Positions 56,438 through 63,878 of a stretch of DNA of 64,000 nt are shown here, in pieces. The stretch comes from Aureibaculum marinum (GTDB lineage Bacteria > Bacteroidota > Bacteroidia > Flavobacteriales > Flavobacteriaceae). The notes under the pieces are model-generated. The model was not told the DNA's origin. It saw nothing but the letters and a program-made list of their open reading frames with translations, and did not search any database. The stretch lies in NCBI RefSeq assembly GCF_003813905.1, contig NZ_RPFJ01000040.1:20645-84644 (forward strand), read 5' to 3'. The stretch's first letter is position 1. Each line of letters begins with the position of its first letter. Both the position numbers and the translations under genes were made by a program.

Positions 56438-56766
56438 AATTCTAATTTTCCTTGTTTTACATTGACATTTCTGTAATAGTTAGCAGTATCTTCTGCTACA
56501 GAAAAAATGGATTCAGAGCATTTATATTTTAGAGCTTCTTTTACAAATTTGTCAGCAAAAAATAAATCGGTAACAATTTGTAAATCAGTTTGAAATAATT
56601 CTGCAAGCTTTTTCAATTTAGATTTACTGAATTTTTGACTTCCATTTTCAATTCTACAAATAGCACTTGTATTGATTCCGATTTTAGTTCCGAGTTCGGT
56701 TTGTGTCCATTCTCGTTTTTCTCTTTCAGTCTTAATATAATTTCCGAAACTTGTCATTTGATCCAT
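56434..56766 (-). CDS. XRE-type controller of the restriction-modification operon
   Basis: The 110-residue product (ATG 56766, MDQMTSFGNYIK) has a Cro/CI helix-turn-helix at about 10-65: REKREWTQTELGTKIGI, SAICRIENGS, LKKLAELFQTD. This size and placement, first in an operon with methyltransferase and nuclease, is the layout of restriction-modification C proteins, which time the expression of the nuclease after the methyltransferase. An in-frame TTG start at 56775 exists but overlaps the TAnnTTTG promoter element. No symmetric C-box was recognised. The C-terminal 40 residues (FADKFVKEALKYK) have no known match. Confidence 0.85.
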   Translation of the reverse strand: MDQMTSFGNYIKTEREKREWTQTELGTKIGINTSAICRIENGSQKFSKSKLKKLAELFQTDLQIVTDLFFADKFVKEALKYKCSESIFSVAEDTANYYRNVNVKQGKLEL

Positions 56767-56772
56767 TTTTAG

Positions 56773-56806
56773 CAAATGTAGAAATAAATTGCGATTTTTG
56801 TATCAA
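56773..56806 (-). promoter_or_regulatory. Promoter of the restriction-modification operon
   Basis: On the minus strand TTG (56804-56806), a 23-base spacer and TACATTTG (56773-56780) form a Bacteroidetes promoter whose -7 element ends 6 bases before the controller ATG. The transcript would be leaderless or nearly so. A 23-base spacer is at the long end of the usual range. Confidence 0.55.
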
Positions 56807-56970
56807 CTTTTAGTATTATTTTCAATCAGCGTTGGGAAAAGGTAAGCTCATTTAATTTTACTCACCTATCTATTCTAATTGATTTTTTTAGGTGTTTGTA
56901 GATTGGTATAAGTACTTTTAAATAGTGAGTAAAAACGAAGTATAATAAATTGATATAGCTAGTTTTTTTA

Positions 56971-57206
56971 TTAAAAAAAAGCATCCATGTTTTTAGAAAA
57001 GTAATCTATCAATTCAGAAATTTTTGAATTTTCTAAGCTTTTTGGAGCATAAGATAATCCTATTTCTCTAAAATTTACAGGGCCATCATGTTTTTTTACT
57101 TTAAATCCAGTCCAATCACTAACAAAAAAATCAGGTAAAAAAGTAATACCAAGTCCGGAAATTAGTAGAGTTAATACTTCATAGTTTTTTAAAATAAATA
57201 TAAAGT
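56971..57206 (-). pseudogene. C-terminal remnant of a LysR-type regulator
   Basis: The frame right after the pirin stop codon encodes about 77 residues of the end of a LysR effector-binding domain: FILKNYEVLTLLISGLG, ITFLPDFFV, FREIGLSYAPKSLENSK and LIDYFSKN, then TAA at 56971-56973. There is no start codon and no helix-turn-helix domain. The remnant is flush against the pirin gene, so a deletion or insertion event joined pirin to the tail of a former lysR gene. Not expressed as a functional regulator. Confidence 0.8.
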
Positions 57207-58085
57207 TTAATCTTCTAGATAACCAAATTTTCCATTATTAAAATCATTAAAAGCTTCTTTCAATTCTTCTTTAGTATTCATTACAAAAGGTCCGTGAGCC
57301 GCAATGGGTTCGTTGATAGGTTCTCCACTTAATACCAATACAAGAGCATCGTCTGTTGCTTCTATTTCAAAAGCTTCACCATCGTTTGCCATAAGAGCCA
57401 AATGATCTGTGGGTACTTTTTCACTTCCATTGATTATAATATTACCTTCTAAAACAAGAAGCGTGGTATTGTAATGTGATGGAAATTGAAAATCGGCTTT
57501 TCTACCTTTGTTCAATTTTGCGTTTAACATGTTTATAGGTGTAAAAGTTGAAGCAACACCATTTGTGTTTTTATAATTTCCTGCAATTACTTCTATATGA
57601 CCCGAATTATCTTTTAGTATATAATGGTTAATGTCTTTATATTGAATTGCTTGATATTTTGGAGCACTCATTTTATATTTTTTAGGTAGGTTTACCCAAA
57701 GTTGAACCATTTGAAAATCGCCACCTTTTTTGCTCCATTCTTTTTCGTGATACTCTTTATGTAACACGCCACTAGCTGCGGTCATCCATTGTACATCACC
57801 TTCTCCAATAACGCCACCGCCGCCACTACTGTCATGATGTGCCACTTTGCCTTTGTAAGCAATTGTTACGGTTTCAAAACCTCTATGTGGATGAACACCA
57901 ACACCTTTTGGTTTTTCTGAAGGAGGGAACGAATACGTTGAATTATAATCCATTAAAATAAATGGATCCATACGCTTCATATCCATTCTATATCCACTTG
58001 GAATAAAATTATGTACTCTAAAACCATCACCAACAAAATGAGGCTCTCTTGGACTTGCTACTAATTCTACAGTTCTTGTTTTCAT
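57207..58085 (-). CDS. Pirin family protein
   Basis: Pirins are bicupin iron proteins, some of which are quercetinases. The 292-residue protein has the N-terminal cupin metal site GVHPHRGFETVT and H in GKVAHHDSSGG, with GVLHKEYHE further on, and the C-terminal cupin includes LLVLEGNIIINGSE. The metal ligands are intact. It follows the Crp-like gene by 67 bp and has its own TAnnTTTG element (58105-58112). Function in flavobacteria is not established; a redox role has been suggested. Confidence 0.92.
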   Translation of the reverse strand: MKTRTVELVASPREPHFVGDGFRVHNFIPSGYRMDMKRMDPFILMDYNSTYSFPPSEKPKGVGVHPHRGFETVTIAYKGKVAHHDSSGGGGVIGEGDVQWMTAASGVLHKEYHEKEWSKKGGDFQMVQLWVNLPKKYKMSAPKYQAIQYKDINHYILKDNSGHIEVIAGNYKNTNGVASTFTPINMLNAKLNKGRKADFQFPSHYNTTLLVLEGNIIINGSEKVPTDHLALMANDGEAFEIEATDDALVLVLSGEPINEPIAAHGPFVMNTKEELKEAFNDFNNGKFGYLED

Positions 58086-58104
58086 AATTTATAATTTTAT
58101 AGCA

Positions 58105-58112
58105 CAAATGTA
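58105..58112 (-). promoter_or_regulatory. Promoter -7 element for pirin
   Basis: On the minus strand TACATTTG matches TAnnTTTG, 19 bases before the pirin ATG. Confidence 0.5.
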
Positions 58113-58152
58113 CCTCGAGAAAAAAAGCTGTGCATTGATGTATGATAAGAAC

Positions 58153-58746
58153 TTACTTTTTAAAATTTTTAGATGCCAATTCTTTTCGAACGCGACTTAA
58201 ACTTTCAGGTGTAATACCTAAATAAGAAGCAACCATTGTTTGTGGAACTCTCAGTAGTATGTCTGGATACATTTTTATAAACTCTAAGTATCTATCTTCT
58301 GCAACTGCACTTAATAATAAATTAATTCTGTTTTGTAAATGTCGTATATGATTATGTAGTAGTTTGTTATTAAAATCAGTAAAGTTTTCAACTTTTTTAG
58401 AAAGTAATTTTACAAAATTTTCATCTATCAGAACAACTTCACTATTTTCTAAGGCTTGAATAAAATATACAGAAGGTTTATTAAAAAAAGCACTTTCTCT
58501 GTCTGTTACAAACCAATTTTCAGGAGCAAAAGAAAGTATGTGTTCTTTGCCTTTTTGATCAATAGAAAATTGTCTTAACAATCCACTTTCAACAAAAAAA
58601 GTGTGTTTACAATGTTCACCACTTCTTAATAAGAATTCCTCTTTTTTAACCTTTTTAACTGTGCAATTTTCTACTATTGATATAATTTCTTTTTCATCAA
58701 TATTAAGATTGGAAGTTAAAAATGTTTTTAGAATAGGAGTGTTCAT
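58153..58746 (-). CDS. Crp/Fnr family transcriptional regulator
   Basis: The 197-residue protein begins at ATG 58746 (MNTPILKTFL) and has a cyclic-nucleotide-binding-type beta-roll (LLRSGEHCKHTFFVESGLLRQ, HILSFAPENWFVTD) and a winged helix-turn-helix with RVPQTMVASYLGITPESLSRVR. It lacks the cysteines that Fnr uses for an iron-sulfur cluster. In Bacteroidetes such genes often sit beside small enzymes they regulate; here pirin is directly downstream on the same strand, so the two are likely cotranscribed or linked. Ligand unknown. Confidence 0.88.
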   Translation of the reverse strand: MNTPILKTFLTSNLNIDEKEIISIVENCTVKKVKKEEFLLRSGEHCKHTFFVESGLLRQFSIDQKGKEHILSFAPENWFVTDRESAFFNKPSVYFIQALENSEVVLIDENFVKLLSKKVENFTDFNNKLLHNHIRHLQNRINLLLSAVAEDRYLEFIKMYPDILLRVPQTMVASYLGITPESLSRVRKELASKNFKK

Positions 58747-58862
58747 TGTTGTTTTGAGTGTTTTATAAATAATACACAAAGTGATTGTACATGGTTAAAC
58801 TTCGCTAATTAATTTATCAAGATTGAGTTTAAATCACCTAATTTAACAAATATAAGTTGAAT

Positions 58863-58881
58863 CTGCCTACTGGCAGGTAGG
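58863..58881. repeat. GC-rich palindromic element
   Basis: CTGCCTACTGGCAGGTAGG stands out against AT-rich surroundings. It can form either of two hairpins (CTGCC/GGCAG or CCTAC/GTAGG). It resembles short mobile or dispersed palindromes seen in flavobacterial intergenic DNA and lies next to the SDR remnant. Confidence 0.5.
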
Positions 58882-58916
58882 TTGGTATAAAGTTTGTAAT
58901 TTTTTAAATTTATCAA

Positions 58917-59044
58917 ATGTTAATTGTAAAAATGTTAATGTAACTGATAAAGAACAATTTGAAACTGCAGTGCGTGATGCCGAAGCTATTTATAGCAAAA
59001 CAGATTTATTAGTTAATAATGTAGGTATTTCTAATTATTATTGA
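58917..59044 (+). pseudogene. Fragment of a short-chain dehydrogenase/reductase gene
   Basis: An open frame of 42 codons ending in TGA at 59042-59044 encodes VNVTDKEQFETAV, then EAIYSKTDLLVNNVGIS, which is the middle of an SDR (the NNAG-like motif and preceding helix). The Rossmann start (TGxxxGIG) and the catalytic Ser/Tyr/Lys part are missing, so both ends are gone. It is a relic. Its 3' end overlaps the copper chaperone gene by 7 bases on the other strand. Confidence 0.75.
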
Positions 59045-59250
59045 ATCTCTTCAATTTCAAAACCTAAATCTTTTACAGCATTGAATACTGTTTCTTTATT
59101 ATCGTCATCAATTTCCACTTCTAAAACTTTATCTGAACTATTAAGATCTACCTTCCAAGAATCAATATTATCTATTGCATTTAATACGGGAGTTAAAGAT
59201 TTAATACACCCTGTACATTTTATGTTTGTTTTATATTTTACTATTCTCAT
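59038..59250 (-). CDS. Heavy-metal-associated (HMA) copper chaperone
   Basis: The 70-residue protein has the ferredoxin-like HMA fold with a CxxC metal site in TNIKCTGCIKSL, lacking the preceding Met of the classical MxCxxC. It follows the copper ATPase by 22 bp, so the pair forms an operon: a chaperone to deliver copper (CopZ-like) and a pump to export it. Confidence 0.9.
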   Translation of the reverse strand: MRIVKYKTNIKCTGCIKSLTPVLNAIDNIDSWKVDLNSSDKVLEVEIDDDNKETVFNAVKDLGFEIEEIQ

Positions 59251-59272
59251 ATTTTATGTGATTTTAAATGAA

Positions 59273-61483
59273 TTAAATGGTACTATTTTTTAATCGTAAA
59301 CTATTGGCAAGTACAGATATTGAACTCATAGACATTGCTGCTCCAGCAATCATAGGATTTAATAAAAAGCCGTTGATAGGGTAGAGCATACCTGCAGCAA
59401 TAGGAATAGCAATTAGGTTATAAATAAAAGCCCAAAATAAATTTTGTTTAATTGTTTTCATGGTAGCTTTGGACAATTGAATGGCTTTAACAATTAGTTT
59501 TAAATTAGATTGCATCAAGGTAATTCCTGCACTTTCCATGGCTATGTCTGTTCCGCTTCCCATTGCAATACCTACATCAGCTTGAGCTAGAGCCAGAGAA
59601 TCATTTATGCCATCTCCAGCCATAGCAACAATTTTTCCTTGCTTTTGTAATTGTTCCACAAATTTTCCTTTTTCGGAAGGCATTACATTGGCTTGAAAAT
59701 GTTTAATTCCAACTTGTTGGGCAATAGCTTTTGCAGTTTGTTCATTGTCTCCAGTTAACATGTGAATGTCAATTCCTAATTTTTGTAGTTTTCTAATGGC
59801 GGAAATAGTGGTTTCTTTTACTTTATCAGCTACAGCAATAATTCCTACCACAGAGTCTTGTTCACTAATATAAACTACTGTTTTTGCTTCTAATTTTAAT
59901 GATTTTGCTTTTTGCTGTAATGTATTAGGAATATTAATCTTATTTTGAAGCATTAAGTTTTCATTACCTATTCTATAGCGTTTATTATTGACTGTAGCTT
60001 CAGTTCCTAGACCTGTTATACTCTGAAACGATTGAATAGCAATAAGTTCAGTAGTTATTTTTTTAAGATGTTGAACAATTGCTTCTGCAATAGGATGTTC
60101 TGATTGAGACTCTATCGTTAAAACTACTTTTTCTAGTGTAGTTGATACTATATTTTTATCCCAAATAATATCGATCACTTGTGGTTTTCCTTCTGTTATA
60201 GTCCCTGTCTTATCAAGAATTAATGTGTCAATTTTATAAGCAGTCTCAAGAGATTGAGCATCTTTAATAAGAATTCCTTGCTCAGCACCCTTTCCAATAC
60301 CTACCATTAAAGCGGTTGGTGTTGCTAAACCTAATGCACACGGACAAGCAATGATTAAAACTGTTATTAAGGCAAGCGTAGCGTAAGTTGAAGAGGGCTC
60401 TGGCCCTAGTAAATACCATATAATAAAAGCTAAGACTGAAAGTCCAATTACAACGGGAACAAATATGCCAGCTATCTTATCTGCCATTTTTTGAATGGTA
60501 GGTTTGCTTGATTGTGCTTGTTCAACCAATTTAATAATTTGAGAGAGTAAGGTGTCGTTACCAATTTTATCTGCCAATATTCTTAAGGCTCCTTTTTGGT
60601 TAATAGTACCTGCAAATACTTTACTTCCTTTTATTTTTTTTACAGGAATAGGCTCTCCAGAAATCATACTTTCGTCAATAAACGAATTTCCTTTTTTTAC
60701 TTTGCCATCAACTGGTACTTTATCTCCGGGTTTTAAAATAATAAGTTCTCCTTTAAGAATTTCATCATAGGATATAATTACTTCTTCTCCATTTCTAATA
60801 GCAGTTACCTTTTTAGGGGTTAAACTCATTAGTTTTTTTATAGCAGAAGATGTTTTACTTTTTGCTTTTTCTTCTAAAAAACGCCCCAAAAGTATTAGAG
60901 TAATAATAATTACGGCAGATTCAAAATAAACATGTGGGTTAATCCCTTTACTTATAAAATAATGAGGATATACTGTGTTAAATACACTAAATAAAAACGC
61001 AATGCCTGTACTAAGTGCTACAAGTGTATCCATATTGGCAGAAAAGTGCTTCAACTTTTTCCAAGCAATAGTGTAAAATTCAGCACCACTAACAAATATA
61101 ACGGGAATGGAAAGTACCATCATAATCCAATTTTCATAAGGTATTTTTCCCATCAAAAACATTGACATAATAAAGATGGGTATTGAAAATAAAGTTGAGA
61201 AAATCAGCTTAAATTTAAGAGAACGTAACCTGTTTTCTTCTAATTTTTTAAATATCTTTTGGCTGTCTTGTGTGTTTCCTACTACAATTGTATAACCTAT
61301 TTCTTTTATTTTTTGTTGAATGTTTTCAAGTGTTACTTTACTATGGTCATATTCTAGTAGTACAGTTTGATTTGGATAATTCACAGTAACATCAATAATA
61401 CCTTCTTGAGGTTTTAAATAGGATTCTACACTAATGGCACATGTTGCACACGTCATTCCTACTATTTTATATTGTTCTTTCAT
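59273..61483 (-). CDS. copA: Copper-exporting P1B-type ATPase
   Basis: The 736-residue protein (ATG 61483, MKEQYKIVGMTCATC) has one N-terminal HMA domain with the MTCATC site, eight predicted helices, the TGEP-like dephosphorylation motif in SMISGEPIPV, the transport-site CPC in IIACPCALGLATP, the phosphorylation motif DKTGTIT and the SEHPIAEA motif, plus MAGDGINDSLAL. The transmembrane pattern with CPC fits Cu(I) export. The start is the ATG at 61483, not the in-frame TTG 12 codons upstream. It lies 22 bp before the HMA gene and after the AraC gene on the same strand. Confidence 0.96.
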   Translation of the reverse strand: MKEQYKIVGMTCATCAISVESYLKPQEGIIDVTVNYPNQTVLLEYDHSKVTLENIQQKIKEIGYTIVVGNTQDSQKIFKKLEENRLRSLKFKLIFSTLFSIPIFIMSMFLMGKIPYENWIMMVLSIPVIFVSGAEFYTIAWKKLKHFSANMDTLVALSTGIAFLFSVFNTVYPHYFISKGINPHVYFESAVIIITLILLGRFLEEKAKSKTSSAIKKLMSLTPKKVTAIRNGEEVIISYDEILKGELIILKPGDKVPVDGKVKKGNSFIDESMISGEPIPVKKIKGSKVFAGTINQKGALRILADKIGNDTLLSQIIKLVEQAQSSKPTIQKMADKIAGIFVPVVIGLSVLAFIIWYLLGPEPSSTYATLALITVLIIACPCALGLATPTALMVGIGKGAEQGILIKDAQSLETAYKIDTLILDKTGTITEGKPQVIDIIWDKNIVSTTLEKVVLTIESQSEHPIAEAIVQHLKKITTELIAIQSFQSITGLGTEATVNNKRYRIGNENLMLQNKINIPNTLQQKAKSLKLEAKTVVYISEQDSVVGIIAVADKVKETTISAIRKLQKLGIDIHMLTGDNEQTAKAIAQQVGIKHFQANVMPSEKGKFVEQLQKQGKIVAMAGDGINDSLALAQADVGIAMGSGTDIAMESAGITLMQSNLKLIVKAIQLSKATMKTIKQNLFWAFIYNLIAIPIAAGMLYPINGFLLNPMIAGAAMSMSSISVLANSLRLKNSTI

Positions 61484-61505
61484 ACTATACCATTTTTTGA
61501 TAGAA

Positions 61506-61513
61506 CAAAGATA
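61506..61513 (-). promoter_or_regulatory. Promoter -7 element for copA
   Basis: On the minus strand TATCTTTG matches TAnnTTTG, 22 bases before the copA ATG, between the AraC gene and copA. Confidence 0.5.
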
Positions 61514-61588
61514 TAGCAACTGTTTACAGACACTATTACATAATTATGACTATTAGTTATAGAATTATGATTCGTCTAATTTTTTTAT

Positions 61589-62161
61589 CTAAATAGAATC
61601 TATAGCTTGATAATTTGGATCTTTTAGTTTTTTAAACTCAGAAGGAGACATTCCAGTTTCTTTTTTGAACTGGGCAGAAAGGTGAGCTACACTACTATAG
61701 TTCATTTGAAAGGCTATTTCTGAAAGGGTATATTCTTTATAGAAAAGGAGTTCTTTTACGCGTTCAATTTTTTGTTTGAGTATAAAACGCTCAATGGTAA
61801 TACCTTCTACAGATGAGAAGAGTCGGCTAAGTGATGAATATTCATGATGCAATTTTTCAGAAATATATACTGAAAAATTAGAAGTTAATTGTTCTTTTGA
61901 ATGGTGTATTTGTGTTACAATTATGGTTTTAATTTGTTCTATAATTTTTTTGTTTTTATCTTGAAGTAATTCAAACCCTCTTTCTATTAAGTTATTGGCT
62001 AGTTTAGATTTTACATCATCACTTATTTCTTTATAACTTTCTACTTTACCCAATTGAATATGTTTTATTGGAATATCCAATTCTTCATAAATAGTTTTAA
62101 CCACATCAATACAACGTGGACAAACCATATTTTTTATATAGATAATATTTGATGAATTCAT
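61589..62161 (-). CDS. AraC-type regulator with HMA-like N-terminal domain
   Basis: The 190-residue protein carries an N-terminal domain of about 75 residues with YIKNMVCPRCIDVVK (CxxC at 14-17), resembling a heavy-metal-associated domain, and a C-terminal AraC double helix-turn-helix at ~90-183 (YISEKLHHEYSSLSRLFS; SEIAFQMNYSSVAHLSAQFKKETG). No cupin arm is present. Position directly upstream of copA and the HMA chaperone on the same strand suggests it senses copper through the cysteines and controls the export operon. An IS remnant begins 6 bp upstream of its ATG, so its native promoter may be altered. Confidence 0.85.
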   Translation of the reverse strand: MNSSNIIYIKNMVCPRCIDVVKTIYEELDIPIKHIQLGKVESYKEISDDVKSKLANNLIERGFELLQDKNKKIIEQIKTIIVTQIHHSKEQLTSNFSVYISEKLHHEYSSLSRLFSSVEGITIERFILKQKIERVKELLFYKEYTLSEIAFQMNYSSVAHLSAQFKKETGMSPSEFKKLKDPNYQAIDSI

Positions 62162-62166
62162 TTGAA

Positions 62167-62290
62167 TGTCTTCAGAAATATGTACAGGTTAAAATTGAAT
62201 TTAGGTTGCTAATTTATATATCCTATTTGGTGTTTTAAAGTTTAAAGATAAGTGTAATCTTATTTGATTATATAAATTTATTGCTTTTTT
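62167..62290 (-). mobile_element. Remnant of an IS3-like insertion sequence (3' end)
   Basis: The minus strand encodes NLYNQIRLHLSLNFKTP, then NRIYKLAT and a stop at 62201-62203. This is the C-terminus of an IS3-type transposase (integrase core end). Upstream of it a TAA interrupts the frame after only about 27 codons. The flank tgtcttcagaaatatg-tacagg matches, with gaps, the end of the second copy at 63879. The element is a decayed fragment; 6 bp separates it from the AraC start codon. Confidence 0.8.
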
Positions 62291-62434
62291 TTATTTTTTA
62301 GCCTAAGTTATACTAGTTAAACACTTAAGACCATTAAGTGAAGCTAGTTCAAGATTATATTCAATTACCAAAAGTGGCAAAAAAAAGTGCTATTTAGTTG
62401 TTAAAAAATAGTTGTACTTGTGTAGTTTTTATTG

Positions 62435-62851
62435 TTATAATTTATTTTTTTGTAATCCACTTTTCTTTACGGTATATAAAAATAGTAATCCTAAAATTAC
62501 ACTACTTACTCCATAAACGGCATCAGTTTTGTCAGGTGTATTTAAAATTGAAATAAAAAATTCGAAAATCATATTTATAATTCCAAAAACAATTCCAATA
62601 ATTGTTATATGTTTTAATTTTAAACCTACCATTAGTCCAATATATCCTATGGATACAAAAACTATTAAAGTTAAGGAAAAGTTTGATACATGTTTATAGA
62701 AATCTGGAAATACTTTTAAAAGTGATGCTATTCTAATTTCAGGAATACTTCTACCAAAAAATAGAAATAATGAGAATACCAACAAAGCAGAATAGCTTAA
62801 CGCTGCCCATATTTTTGGAAGGTGTTTTAGTGATTTAATAAAGTTTTTCAA
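62435..62851 (-). CDS. Small four-helix membrane protein, unknown function
   Basis: The 138-residue protein has four hydrophobic helices (about 16-34, 57-76, 81-98 and 113-130) and short charged loops. I do not recognise a family; it resembles small uncharacterised membrane proteins (DUF4383-like in size). Flanked by IS fragments on both sides. Function unknown. Confidence 0.65.
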   Translation of the reverse strand: MKNFIKSLKHLPKIWAALSYSALLVFSLFLFFGRSIPEIRIASLLKVFPDFYKHVSNFSLTLIVFVSIGYIGLMVGLKLKHITIIGIVFGIINMIFEFFISILNTPDKTDAVYGVSSVILGLLFLYTVKKSGLQKNKL

Positions 62852-63111
62852 CAGGTAACTTATTTAAGTTAAGTTTTTTAGGAAACAAAATTGTAGGTGT
62901 AATTGTCCATGAAAATTGTTTCATAAAAATAAGTATTGGTTTAAAGATACTAATTTTTATGTAAAAAAAATGAGTGTCTAACAAAATGTTAAAACAAGCA
63001 TTTTCTATAGTAAAAAATGGAATTTCTTACGATGATAATTACAAAAGTACTTTGGTGAAAAATTAATAGACTTTTTATTTGTTTTTACCTCAGTTCTTTG
63101 TTGGGCTTTCG
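62852..63111. other. Spacer with a short transposase-like fragment
   Basis: About 260 bases without an intact gene. At 62986-63066 (+) a 26-codon frame resembles the C-terminal tail of an IS110-type transposase (see separate entry). Otherwise AT-rich and unremarkable. Confidence 0.5.
62986..63066 (+). pseudogene. Possible IS110-type transposase tail
   Basis: The frame encodes MLKQAFSIVKNGISY then DDNYKSTLVKN and a stop. The pattern LKQAFSIVKNG...DDNY resembles the end of IS110/IS1111 transposases, by recollection only. In-frame stop 15 bases upstream. Too short to be sure. Confidence 0.35.
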
Positions 63112-63858
63112 TTATTTTTTTAATTCCTTATTAATAAGAATTTCAATTTCTTCCATATCCGATAGAATATTCTTAAATCTTATAAGACTTCCTTGTTCCG
63201 ATTCCACCTTCATATATTGACTAAACTCTAATTTAATAAGAAGCTCTATTAAGTTTTTTTCTTCAAATACATATTCCAATAGTTTGGGCTGATTTTGTAT
63301 ATTTTTAAAGGCAAACTCTTCACTTCCAAATTTATTAGCTGCCGCAGATGTCCCTTCACCAGATTTATCATTGTTGTATTTAGAAACTTTTTCTGTTTCT
63401 TCTATATATTTTTCTAAACTGATTAATTGTTCTCTAATGATAGGTGGCATTAATTTGATGTCACCTGTATTTTGCAAAGTATGTATCGTGTTAGATTTGA
63501 ATTGAACATTATAAAGTGGCCAAGCTAAATTTCTAACTTTAGAAATTATTTTGTTTATTGGTAAGTTTGGCTGATTATAGATGTCTTTAAAAGTTCTAAA
63601 TTTTACCATATTAGAATCTATTCTTGAAGAATGCTCTTTTATATATGCTTTGTCGTTCTCAAAATCTTGTAGTAATTGTTTATAATAAACTTGCCTTAAA
63701 TTTTCAGTTTTCCGTTCATCATTGAGGTTGTTAAGTTGTAGGGCAATTAAAATCCCTAGAACAACAAGTATAATTTCACCGATTGCATATTTAAGGTATT
63801 TTCCAATTTTGCCTTCTAAAAGCAAGTTTTGTCTAATTTTTCTAAAGAATTTTATCAT
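63112..63858 (-). CDS. DUF6090 family protein
   Basis: The protein starts with the hallmark segment of the family, IKFFRKIRQNLLLEG, then a membrane helix (EIILVVLGILIALQLNN) and a charged helical domain of about 200 residues. DUF6090 proteins are small inner-membrane proteins found in multi-gene families in flavobacteria and have no known function. The 248 residues match the family length. Placed between IS remnants, which is in keeping with the mobile character of this end of the window. Confidence 0.88.
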   Translation of the reverse strand: MIKFFRKIRQNLLLEGKIGKYLKYAIGEIILVVLGILIALQLNNLNDERKTENLRQVYYKQLLQDFENDKAYIKEHSSRIDSNMVKFRTFKDIYNQPNLPINKIISKVRNLAWPLYNVQFKSNTIHTLQNTGDIKLMPPIIREQLISLEKYIEETEKVSKYNNDKSGEGTSAAANKFGSEEFAFKNIQNQPKLLEYVFEEKNLIELLIKLEFSQYMKVESEQGSLIRFKNILSDMEEIEILINKELKK

Positions 63859-63878
63859 TGATTAGCGGTTTCTGATAA

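Noticed and set aside
58747..58779. Upstream TTG start for the Crp-like gene
   Set aside because: The added residues MCIIYKTLKTT have no counterpart in the family, and ATG at 58746 gives the normal start.
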